Assembly: GCA_026261815.1 (NCBI GenBank)
Contig: JAMPIT010000230.1
Location: 6,571,001-6,635,000 of the forward strand
From: Monarcha castaneiventris obscurior
Lineage: Eukaryota; Chordata; Aves; Passeriformes; Monarchidae
Length of the DNA stretch: 64,000 bases
Direction of reading: 5' to 3'
The notes under the pieces were generated by a model. That model worked only from the letters and a program-made list of their open reading frames with translations. It did not search any database and had not been told where the DNA came from. Numbering within the stretch: position 1 is the stretch's first letter; each line of letters opens with the position of its first letter. The position numbers were made by a program, and so were the translations under genes. Positions 42,438 to 54,078 of this stretch are shown piece by piece.

Positions 42438-42497
42438 TTTGTGTTTCTGTTTTTTCTTTTTTCTTCTTTTCTTTTTTTTTTTTTTTTTTTTTTTTTT
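42438..42497. repeat. Pyrimidine-rich / poly(T) tract
   Basis: A TC-rich stretch ends in a long, nearly pure T run (about 42470-42497). Read on the minus strand it is A-rich and could be an old retroposon tail, but no body is recognisable beside it. Confidence 0.75.
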
Positions 42498-43934
42498 GTA
42501 AGAAGGCTTCAGAATAATTTCTACAAAACCAACATGGATCATTTTTAATTACTGCATTGCAACCATGGCTATTTAAAAACCCAGTCTCAGCAAAGTAGAC
42601 GACAAACATTAATGAGCAGTAATGCACACATGGTATTGTAAATGAAAGGATAATGAAAGCAATTTATTTGAAAATTAAAATATGATTAAGAATGGCAGTC
42701 TGTACTAGGACCCAGATGCCAACGGAAAGCAACCAATGTGCAAGCAGACTGTCATTAATCTGGGAACCATACAAAATTGCTTTCATTTCTTTGACAGTTT
42801 TTAATATAAAGTATCTTAACTAATAGGCAGCACATATACACTGGAAGCCACAAGACCTATGGAGATTTTTAGAAGAAATTAAGAACAGTACAGGGAAAGT
42901 CTCCAAGAGGAGACTCTCCAAGAGAGAAAGAGAGGAATACATTTGCAAGCTATTTCCAATTTTAGGAAGGATGAACTACACACTGCAGAAGTGCCTCTCT
43001 ACACTGGCAGTGGAGAGTCAGTTCATAGCTCACACTCAGCAGAGTGCCTGAAGTGAGGTCAGGTGAACCTGGAGCAGATGGCCAAAGCAGGTGCTCACAT
43101 CAGCACCTAAATAGGAACAGGACAGGGGTAAGCCCAAAAAGCAGGAGCACTGACTTAAGTAAATGCATGCAGGGGAGGTCTAGAAGCAATTTGACCACAA
43201 TACTTTTCTCCTTCACATGTGTTAAAAAGCCTTTCTGAGACTATGCATGTATGTTCAGGATCTAAATTGGTTCCATCTGCACAGTGTGGGACTCTAGTTC
43301 AAGTGTCTGTCACTTCAAGGACCTCTGAACTTTTCTCCAAATCAGAGTATAAAATACCTTGAAAACATGAATTATTATTATCATGCATTAAAGTGAAAAT
43401 GCTCTTTTATTTTTTGAAGTATCTGCTCACCCCAAGTTGACACTGACACAACAGCAAACCACACTCAGCAGACTGCTATTAAGTTGTCACATATGCTCAA
43501 ATTTAAGCATTTGAGTTTGAAAATTTAAACTTAAATAACTTCCTCAGAGACAATATGTCAGAGGGGCTTGAGTTCCCTGACCAAGTACTAGACTGTGTGT
43601 CTCCAAGACCTACAAATGTATCAGGATGCATGGAAAAAGTCATTCCGAATGGTTTCTTTTTTTAAAAAAAAGTCTCATTAAAGACAAGTTGGAGCTGTGC
43701 TGAACAAAGCCAAAGGACTGCTCCATTTTGAGGGTACTGAGCCTACTGGTTTGTTCCAGCTGCAGCAGGTCAGGTATGAAACATTTATCAGTCCCATTTC
43801 AGAAGTTAAACATAGTTGTTTGGATGGCTGTTCTGGGGAAGATCAAGTTCCTGCTAAGACACATCTTCTGTTACAAAAATACACTTCATAAACGTATTAA
43901 CCTGGCCCTAACACAGCACAACCAGCTGCTCAAA

Positions 43935-44490
43935 ACAGATGATTATCCTGCTGTGTTCAGTGTTGCTGCAGTCTCACCTAGAGTGCTGTGTGCAGTTCTG
44001 GGCCCCACAATCTAGGAAGGACATGAAAGTCCTTGAATGTGTGCAGAGGAGACCCACAAAGCTGGTGAAAGGGCTGGAAGGTGTTTCTTACGAGGAGCAG
44101 GTAAGGACTTTGGCTTTGCCTAGTTTGGAGCAAAGGAACTCGAGGGGTGACCTTGTTCCTCTCTACAGCTTCCTGAGGAACAGAATTGGAAAGGGATGTG
44201 CTGAGCCCTTCTCCCTGGGATCCAGTGATGGGATGCAAGGGAATGGTTCAAAACTGTGCCAGGGAGGGTCAGAATGGACATTAGGAAGCATTTCTTTGCT
44301 GAGAGGGTGGCCAAGCACTGGAACAAGCTCCCTAGAGAGGTGGTTGATGCTCCAAGCCTGTCAGTATTCAAGGCGCATTTGGACAATGCCCTCAACAACA
44401 TGCTTTTACTTGTGATCAGCCCTGATATGGTCAGAGAGTTGGACTGGATGACCCCTGTAGGTCCCTTCCAACTGAAATATCCTATTCTAA
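43935..44490 (+). mobile_element. CR1 LINE, 5'-truncated 3' fragment
   Basis: This is the 3' end of a chicken-repeat-1 family non-LTR retrotransposon. It encodes the C-terminal part of CR1 ORF2 after the reverse transcriptase core. Around 43975-44120 the frame reads HLECCVQFWAPQ, then KDMKVLECVQRRPTKLVKGL, then SYEEQ. A second frame at about 44265-44400 reads MDIRKHFFAERVAKHWNKL and then REVVDAPSL. The 3' untranslated end is also typical: GGACTGGATGACC, then GGTCCCTTCCAACT, then a CCTATTCTA terminus. Frameshifts and small deletions make it non-functional. CR1 copies are usually 5'-truncated because reverse transcription is primed at the target and stops early. It is antisense to PTPRN2. Confidence 0.95.
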
Positions 44491-47400
44491 GTTCCAAAGC
44501 AGAACAGAATACTCTGCTACTATGAACAGGATTTTGTTGTATATCTACTGAAATGCTTGTACAGTGTTCACAAGATATGTAGACTATGGAAAATCAAGGT
44601 AATCAGTCAATAGCTTCTTTCATCATCCTCTTTCTTGAGTAAGATTATATTTTATGTACATAAAACATTCATTCCCCTAAGAAAAGACACACCAGAAGAA
44701 ACCAAATTTCATCAATATAGCTCCCAAGCAATGCTATTTTCCACTCTCTCTAAGGTCTGAGGAGAACCTCTTATGCACAGTAAACAAAAATCCTCCTATC
44801 AGGGAGGAACACTGCAGACATATTCCATCCATTTTTGTCCTGGATATTACGTAATGTATGTATTTATTACAACTGCAAAAGTAAATATTTCATTATCTAA
44901 AACAAAACTGGCAAAATTTTAGGGATAAGAGCTGTACCCCAGCTGAGCTGCACTGGTATCTTCTCACCACTAACAGCACAGGAAAGACAAAGAAAACAGT
45001 TTTATCTGCAATACTCCTGTGTTAACAAAAGGCTACTCCCTGGCCAGAACAGATTTTCCCCCACACCTCTATTTTTCTTCTTTCTCTACTATCTCATTGC
45101 CTTAGATATCACTAAATTTTACAAAGATTCTTAGAATTTTCAACTTCTAGTTATTTCTTTTCTGTCAGTCAAGCCAATCACTCATATCTTCTTAAAAATT
45201 GCTTCAATCTCTGTTTGAACAATGCCACTTTTGGGTAGGTGACAAGGGCTAATCATCAATGAAAAAATATAAATAGAACCAATGGCTGCTTAAAACTATA
45301 TTTTAATCCTTAGGAAATCCACTGGGATATTAACAAAAGGTGGTTTTGTCTGCAAAAAGGCATTAACATAGCCATTTATAAAACTAATAGGAAAGCGAGC
45401 AGTGCTCCAGTAATAATGAAAGTACACTGCAGAATAACATTATGGAAATAGGATACCAAATTGAAGAATTGACCTTGGGGCCCTGGCTTATCCTGGATGA
45501 AGATGACTTGTGAAATGAAAATTTGGCTGTAATTTGCTCTTGCTTTCCCTAAAAGGTTGAAGGCATTTCTATTTCAAATGAACAAAATGACTGTTAATTT
45601 CCTAGCATTAAGCAGGATATTCTTAAATATACTTATTTAAGGGTTTTGAAATATATTTTCAAGTCTCATTCTTAGAAAACTTGAACAGGTTTTTTGTGAT
45701 TTCTACCATAGTCAATTTCTAACAGTTAATTTTTAAATCACTTTAGGGAGAATGTGTGCTACAGCTGAATCAGTTGGATGCACTAAAGTATCAAGTGTTT
45801 ATTGTTAACAGGACACATTGGTTTGAGCATTTGATACTATAAGTGAACATGAAATACAGAACATGATTATATTCCTTCAAATAACCATATCACTTTCAAA
45901 TAATGGTAAAAAATTATAATCTGTTATAGAAGAAAACAACAGCTAAAAATATAAGCTCGATAGTTTTAACATGAGACTTATGAAATGTTGGGCACCCCAT
46001 TCCAGGGAATGGGCAAATGTCACAATATGGTGGCTGAAATCAGAACTGAGGTAATTCAAAACAAAGCAGAAGTTACAGGACAATAATACTATATGCAAAG
46101 TCAAAAATTTGCATACAGTACCGTTTGTGAAGGTAGCAGGCATACACCAAATACCACCAAGAACCAAAGGAGTGGGACGTGCTGTAAGACCCCCATGTCT
46201 TAAAGTGTGCCTTTTACATCAGTAGTTTTAATTATTGGTGTCACTGTAGTCCCCAGCATCCTTAGTAATTGTTCAGAGAACATGTTTAAAATACAAACAT
46301 ACAACAACAAAAACCCCCATCTCTATATATTGACACATAACTGTATTTTATATGTGCAAATACATATTTGCATATCATATACCCATATAAAATAAAATAA
46401 CAATCTAAAATACTCTCCCCCAAGGAGTATTTATGGCATTCAGACACAGATACATGAAGTAAGAGCTTGCCAATACCAGGCAGAACAGCAAGCAATACTA
46501 AACACAGTGCAGTTCCCAGAGCATATTTTGTATGCTCCATGGAGGAGAATTGCGAGAAGGAATCTGAAGGACAGCTTTAAATCAGCTCATGAATGATTAC
46601 AAACAGCGTCTGTCAAACATGGTGGGTATGAGGGAGAAGGGAAAAGGTGCTTATTTGAAAATGAATACAAAGAAGATAAATCCTGAAGTAACTCATAGAA
46701 CAGAAAAAGGAATTAAAACCTGTATTACTTATTTTAAAAAATAAACCTAATACATTCTTAGTCTGTGTTCAATATAAGAAGAAAGTCTCAAATTACATGT
46801 CTAAACACAAAGAATTTAAATTTTTTAGTATTTTGCCAAATCTCAAATTAAAAGAAGTATTTATCAAATTAGCAACCTCTTACGAGATCTTGCTATTCAG
46901 TATTATTCATTTGTTCACTAAAGTGGAATCAAGCACAAACAGTGAAAACCTTTCAGAAAGCCATGATTTCTAGGACAATATTATTCAGTAGCAGCTTACC
47001 AAACTCTCTAAAAAATATAATTTTTTTTTTGTTTAATTCTACAGCAGATTAATATTTGATCTACTTCATTACACCAGAGATAACATAAAATAACGCAATT
47101 TATATTCCATGTCCTCATCAAGCCACAGTCCTAGTTTAAGAGAGAGCCCTGCAGCTCCTTTTGCTGGTAAACTAAACTGTGCTACCCAGCCTCCCTGGGC
47201 ACTGGCATTTGGCCTGCATCAACAGCATTCATTAGAAAGGTCTTTGCCATGGTTTTGTCCCAGCTAATATTCTTACACAGTAACCATGTGGATAGCTCGT
47301 GGGCTACAACATCTGAAGGCACACCTGCAGGAGTCAGTGCACCTCTGGTTGGCTTTGACTGGAGATGGATCACTCTGTGCTGCTCAGATGCAGGGCCAGA

Positions 47401-50400
47401 TAGTGGGTCCCAGTCATTTCTGTAGCCCCGATGGCCACATATTTTTAGGAAGACAGCATAAACAGCAGTGAATATTGATTCTCTCCAGAATGTTTTTATT
47501 GAAACATATAAGCATCTCACAAGTACCTGACACCATTAACAGAAGTGCAATTTTGTGTAACAGGCAGCATAGCAACTGAGTTCAAAGCCAAGTAGGACAA
47601 GAGAAACAAATTTCCTGTAATATCTGTGCATATAACACATTTCCTCTGATATAAATATACCCAGCTTCACCCTCTCACTGTTTTCTTCAAAGTTCCCATC
47701 TGGAAGTTGGCTCCAGAGCCCTAAGACTTGGAAGAATCCTCAGACTCTGAACCTACTCATGAGTCATTAATACTTCTTTGTTCTCATGCTAATGCTGGCC
47801 TTAAATGGACCTTTTATCTCCCTAGTCTTTTATCAGCTGCATACTAACAGATATCAGCTACATCATCCTGTATCACCTGCGTATCAGGTATCATTTCTCA
47901 AGGTGTAATGTGCAAGGCTAACTAGGATGTCCTCCTCTAGTTTCCTTATTGATTAGAGACTTCATTCTCTAATCTTATCATCAGCCTTTTTTCCCCATCC
48001 TCCAGCTTCAACTAAACTTTCCTCAATACATTTAAAAGAAAATGTCCATATGGGTATTACAGGTGATGTTTTGTTAATGTTACACACATTGCTACTTGTT
48101 TCTCTCTTCCTCCATGTCCTGGATAGATGCATTCTAAAACTGTTCATGGTTTTTTATAGTGACACCATGGTAAGGATGAAAATTACATACAAGCCTTTCT
48201 CCTCCACCATTTCTAACTTGGAATGTTCTAATAATAGTCAAGTTTTTAGTCCCTGGTTGTATCAACTTTCATTCTGTACTATTCATATGAGCTTATCATT
48301 CTACTTCTCACAGCTGCACATTCCTTTCATTGTAATAGTCTTCTTCTTTTATCAAGAAAGAAGCACTATTTCCAGTCAGTACTATCTTAATATTTGTCCT
48401 GAAGTCAATAGTAAGACTATAAAGAGAAATCTTTAAGAAAATCAATTCTTCAGGAATTCATTTACAAAGCTCAGTCCAAGTACTTCTCTCATTAATACTT
48501 CCCATTGACATATTCTATTAAGACATTGTATTCACTTTACAATTCCCTCAATAGACTTTCTACTCTGAAATTTAAATAAAAGTTTCTTATATAGACCAGC
48601 CAATGCTTTACTGACGTCCAGTTGATGCCATTACCTCCATTTCCTGTCTAGAAAGTTAGTTCTTCTTCAAAAATAAAAGAGGACAAAGCGAAGCTTTTCA
48701 GGTCATTGGTATGATTCACCATGGGTAGATTTCTACTGTTGTTCTCCCCTGGAGATCAGATCAGATTCCCCAGCTTGTGTTTGCCCGCCTCAAACATAAG
48801 CACTACTAACTCTCCTCCACCTGTGCTGCTGTGTTTACAATACCTGCTGCCAGAACTACCATTCTGGAAAGTGGGATGGAGGTTACACAGCATCAAGTTC
48901 CTTAAATGATTTTTCCTTTAGTTGGAGTAAGTTCTGGTTTTGCTAGTGTGTATTCATCTCAGTTAACATCAATCTTATTTAAAAAATAAAAAAGGCAAAG
49001 CATCAGTAGAGCCATAATATTGTCTCCTCTGAAAACTTTCATTGGCATGAAAGTAGTTCAGCTGGCAAATCTGTTGCTATCTTATCACCTGGAATATTAA
49101 CTGATGAGGGGCAATTGTAGGAACTGCAGCTTTATATATCTCCTGTCCACCTACAAGGCCTTGTTTGGAATAACTACTTCCAGATGAGTATTCCAGTGAC
49201 ATGGGGTCCAAGCAACCTCAGCCATTAACTACACAAAAGAAAATATATGAAAAAGTAGATATATATTTATTCTGGTAATACATTTCCTAACTAGTATTTA
49301 GAGGATTAAACAGGAAAGCACTAAGAAAGAAGAATCAGAAGAGGTCTGATATGCTACCAATGATGCCTTTCAACAGATTTCACACGCTAAAAGAAAAGCC
49401 TAATACACAGATGCCCCGAGGAGATTCTGTGCTTCAAACACAGGCTCGTTCTTATTCAATCAGCAAAACCTCTCAGTCTTTTCCAAAATACAGCAACTGA
49501 GCGGATGGCAAGAGGAGCTCACAGCTCTGCATACTCACAAGTTGCCATCTCTTTTCCAGTACTTGCACACCTACTGGTTTTTCAAGAAACCACAATAGCA
49601 AAGGTTACTACAATAGTTAACATTATTTCTGAGCCTCTCCTATATGGCTGCATTTATCAATATGTTAATAATTTTTTTAGAAAACAGATGTAACAATTAC
49701 AAAACAAGGGCACGCTTGTAAAGAGATACAAATACAGGTATTTCTCATATCAGTTTATATAATTCGCTACCAGATAATGGTATTATGTCAAAGAGTTCTT
49801 AAAGAAACACTTCAGTTTTGATTCATGCTACTACAGAACATGCAAATTCCTAAATAGGATTAAAGTATATGAAGTCGATTTATCATGTTTCACTATAAAG
49901 ACCAGCAATGAGTTTAGGAAGAAATTTTTGCACTGAAATTAGCATGTGGACTGGCAATTGTATTTGTTGAACCTCAAAGTGCTCCCATTTTATTCTAGCA
50001 GGAAGAGAATTGTTAAAGATAAAAGAATACATCCATTTTTTGCTGGCTTGCAAGTTCAAAGATAACAAACAAATAAAGAAAAAACCCTGCAGTTTGTTAA
50101 AAGTCTGAGATATAGAATATTTCCTTTCTACTTCAATGTAATAGCATTTTTTTACTAGACTTAAGCTGGAAGTCTAACTAAAACAAAAAAAAAAGAAAAA
50201 CAGAACTGACAAAAATAAATGACACAAAAAGCTCTCACTCTCTTCAGTGTTCAGAAAAGTGAATTAACATATTTATTGAATTACATTGGCAATGAAGACA
50301 GCAATATATTGAAATTCATTGATTTTTTTTTCTTGACTTAAAAGCAACACAGATGCTTATTACAAAACAGCGGTTCCTCTTCTCATTTTTATCAACCCTT

Positions 50401-53027
50401 TTTTAACAGCCACTGACATTGGCAGTTTCAAGCTTAATTGTACATTCAGCATGTACTGTTAATGACATTAGATAAATGGATCACATCAGAATGCAGTATC
50501 GTCAAAAGAGACCACGTGCCAATCTTACAAATTTAAAATCAAACAAGCTACTCTGTAGACCCTGACTCTTCAAGTTGTTTATCAACTGAGTACTAGAGAA
50601 TATTTTGAATGTCATTATACATCAAAAGATGAAAGATGTGCCTACCACAGCCCATGTTCCATTTATACAATGAAATTTAATTACATGTTATAACTATGCT
50701 GCCTTAGAACTATGGTAATTAAAGGGGTACAGTACATTGGTGTTTTATTCATTGTAAGCCCTTATTTTCAGAGGGCTTGACTCAGCCATGCAAATTTACT
50801 CCCTTATCAAAGGGAGGAGTCTGTCACAAACACAGCAATGCTTGCTGCAACTATGCTAAAACAGAGTTGAAACTTATTTGCAGCATTATTCAGGATGTCG
50901 TGAGAATGAGCCTTAAAAACCTTTTCCATTGCAACCTATAAAGCCTCAGAATAATACCTGTTTAAAATATCAGTTTGTGTTGAGATGAAAGTTTTGTTTG
51001 TAGACATGTCTAATCAAATCTCTGAGCAAAATATCCTCGGCCTTATGCAAAATGTTTCTGCAAGCCCATTATAAGCACAAGCAGTGAGCTTCCCAACCAC
51101 TCTGGATGCAAGAAATCTATGTCCTTAAGCAGCAGGATGTTTGGATAAAATTTTCACCTGTATAGGCAGTTGCAAATTACAATCCTCTGCATCCACACGG
51201 GTATCCGAGCAAGACAAGGTGGCTGAGTGGAGGCAGCTTAATTGGCTGGCCGTGCTCCACAGGAGCAGTGGAGACTGCCTTGGAGAGGTGCCGAATTAAC
51301 ACATCTCAGAGATTTCCCAGTCCTCATTCACTGCTCTATAAAACCAGCCCTGCCACCACAAGTCTTCCAGACGCCCCAGATTATGCTGGCTGCCTTCATG
51401 TATGTGCAGTAGCATGGAATATCCGGACCTATCTTCCGTGGTGTGTGCAGATATGCCATGAAATAAGCCCTGTGCTTCCTTCCCAGACAAACTCCCTTGG
51501 ATTTCTTGGATTTCCAGTGAAAATGAAATAAATTCATAATATCAATTTCCCATAAACTATTCAAGATTCATATTAGCTTCATTAGCAAAATCTAATATTT
51601 CACCTGTTCCTAATGCAAGGATACGTGAAACGTGTAGGTGAGAAGTTTTCAGGGAGTCTAATCTCACTAGGTTTATTGCTTCCAATCAAGTTATGTAACG
51701 TAAGGTGTGTGGCATTTCTTTGTGTATGCTGGGCAAATGCTTCTTTCTCCAAACATACATACAAAATATAGAAGCACAAAGCATCAATAAAAATCCCTTT
51801 ATCCTCAATCCACTGAAGGAGGCATATGATTTCCAATAAGCATCATCCAGTGTAGCAAAATCCTGTGACAACCAACAAAAGGGGCAATTTAAGGATGGAG
51901 CATTGCCTTGCTTCTGCAGATCTAAGACTTATTTTAAGCTTTTTTTTGTGTGCGATCAAATCAGCATCAACCCAATTATGCCTAAGGTCTATCTTCTTGT
52001 TAGATGGCAGGGTCAGTCACAAATGAGCAGCCTCTTGCAATTTTCCATCAAATCAGCTCTGTAATTTGAGAGCTAATGCAGACATCTCATGAAAACAAAT
52101 CATCAGAGAGTGTCGGTTCTCCCCCTCCTTCCCAAAATGAAGCGTTCAGAGGGATTTGTGTTTCTCTTTAAAAGCCAATTCTCATCTCTCTGAAAGCCAA
52201 TGCAATCTATAGTAAACAAAAGTCAGTAGTCATTTTTAGACTTCCATGAATATTCCAAACCTTTGTGCACCTCTTCTCCAAAAGCTTTCTCACTTTGTTC
52301 AGTAAAAGACAAGATTATCAACTTTAAACAAAAAATACACCCTGGAAGTAAAGGTATTTTGCAAGAAATAAGACATTTGCATGAAACTGGAAAATGCAAA
52401 TCTGTTGTCATAAACTTATTTGCTGAGAGCTCAGCACCATTTAAATAACAACAGAAACAAAACCCATTTATATTAAGTGCCCTCATAATTCATAAATACC
52501 AAAAATCTACAGAAAACCCTGGTTATTTCTAATGCGGGGAGAAAAAAGCTGCACATAATGAACTACAGACAAACCCAGACTTGAGCTGATCCAGTCACCC
52601 AACCTCTGACTTCTTTCTGACAAACTGAGCCACTGACTCTGTACATCTAAACTGCCAAGGTAAACAGCAGGATGATAAGGAAGATCCCTAAATTATTTAA
52701 AGTGGTTTCTGGGCTTCAAAAGACTCCCTCACTTTGTTCCTTTATACATCTACAGCTATTTAAGTTTGCCTCCGGCTCTGACACAGACTGCATTGTGCCT
52801 GTGATGTTGAAAGAGAGGAGCGGTTCTGTAAGTCTGGGCAGACACTTCTCCGCTGGAGCGCAGGAAGAACAAGATGGCCACTTTAGCAGGCATTGGGATA
52901 CAAGGACTGTGAGTCTAAAGAAGTCATTCCCTTCTGTCTGCTTTTTTATTTCCAGTTTCTCTCACACTACAGCACTTCAATGTATGCCAGACAGCTCTTG
53001 CTAATATCTAAGAATCAAAAAGTAAGG
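44491..53027 (-). other. PTPRN2: PTPRN2 intron between CR1 copies: no gene seen
   Basis: This is AT-rich sequence with no recognisable exon, RNA gene or further young transposon. A somewhat more GC-rich island at about 47110-47470 is open for 112 codons on the minus strand (47182-47520) but matches nothing I know. Other open frames, such as 48050-48436 plus (128 codons, hydrophobic stretches), look like chance. Confidence 0.6.
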
Positions 53028-54078
53028 TAGAATTATAGAATTATTTAGGTTGGAAAAGACCTCTAAGATCATTGAGCCCATCCAGAAACCCAGCACTGCC
53101 AAGCCCAAGGCATGGCCTCGCCTGTGCTGAGTACAAGGGGACAATCTCTGCACTGATCCTGCTGGCCACGCCATTTCTGATACAGGCCAGGATGTCATTG
53201 GCCTTCTTGGCCACCTGGGCACACCTGGCTCATGTTCAGCTGCTGTTGATCAGCACCCCCAGGTCCCTTCCCACTGGGCCACTCTGTGTCCCCAGCCTCT
53301 AGCACTGCCTGGGATTGATGTGACACAAGTGCAGGACCCGGCATTTCAGTTTGTTGAACTTCATACAATTGTCCTCAGTCCATCAGTCCAGCCTGTCCAG
53401 ATCTCTCTGCAGAACCCTCCTCCCCTCCAGAAGATAATACATCCACTCAACAGGGTATCATTTGCAAACTGACTGAGGGTGTACTCCATCCCCTCATCCA
53501 GATCATTGATACTGATAGTAAACAGTACTGACCCTGGGGAACACACTTGTGACCAGCCACCAGCTGGATGTAACTCCTTTCCCCACCACTCTCTGGGCCT
53601 GGCCATCCAGACAGTTTTTTACCCAGCAAAGAGTACAACCAGTACAGAGCAGCCAGTTTCTGCAGGAGAATGCTGTGGGAAACTGTCAAAGTCTGGGTAG
53701 ACACATCCATAGCCTTTCCCTCATCCACCAAATGCGTCACACTGTCATGGAAGATCAGGCTGGTCAGGCAGGACCTGCCTTTCACAAACTCCTGTGAGCT
53801 GCTTGCCCCTTCTCTCAAAGGTCATAAACTCTCCTTCTTTTTTCCTGGGTTCCAGTAAAAACTCTCTGTTCAGCCAGGCTGGTCTTCCTTACCACCAGAT
53901 CATTTTCTGGCACACTGGGATTTCCTTCCTGGACCTCTTCACTCTTCAGGACAGTCTTCCAAGGGACACTGTCAACTCCTCTCACAAACAGGACAAAGTC
54001 AGCCCTCTGGAAGTCCAAAAGGCAGCCATTCTGCTGACCCCCTCCTTACTTTTCTGAGAATCAAAAACTAATCAGTGC
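53028..54078 (-). mobile_element. CR1 LINE, internally deleted copy with endonuclease and RT pieces
   Basis: The 3' terminus on the minus strand is at 53028-53118: AATTCTATAATTCTA-type repeats and TCCAACC-like sequence, seen on the plus strand as AGGTTGGAAAAGACCTC. Further 5' on the minus strand it encodes parts of CR1 ORF2. The reverse transcriptase region at about 53815-53420 shows FVKGRSCLTSLIF, VTHLVDEGKAMDV, VSHSILLQKLAA and VPQG, then NDLDEGMEYTLSQFANDT. The catalytic FADDT box appears as FANDT. The end of the endonuclease region at about 54018-53910 shows DFQRADFVLF and VPWKTVLK. The join near 53820-53835 skips the segment between endonuclease and the RT entry. A second join near 53119 links the RT tail to the 3' UTR. 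Stops and frameshifts are present, so it is dead. It lies in the same orientation as PTPRN2. Confidence 0.94.

Larger units (their letters stand above)
27453..43934 (-). other. PTPRN2: PTPRN2 intron (5' side of the exon), proximal part: no gene seen
   Basis: This is non-coding, AT-rich sequence upstream of the exon on the minus strand. It includes a T/G-rich low-complexity tract at about 29700-29790, an A18 run at 31352-31369, an A-run plus AT microsatellite at 33903-33939, a 51-bp tandem duplication at 35044-35147, a small perfect hairpin at 41256-41277 and a long pyrimidine/T tract at about 42438-42497. A region at 35583-35792 is open on both strands and codes somewhat like protein on the minus strand, but I cannot assign it. 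The preceding PTPRN2 exon (Cys-rich N-terminus) was not found. Confidence 0.6.

Noticed and set aside
43939..44525. Open frames of up to 158 codons
   Set aside because: These are decayed CR1 ORF2 remnants and their antisense shadows, not host genes.
53361..54057. Several overlapping open frames on both strands
   Set aside because: The minus-strand frames are CR1 endonuclease/RT pieces and the plus-strand ones are their shadows.
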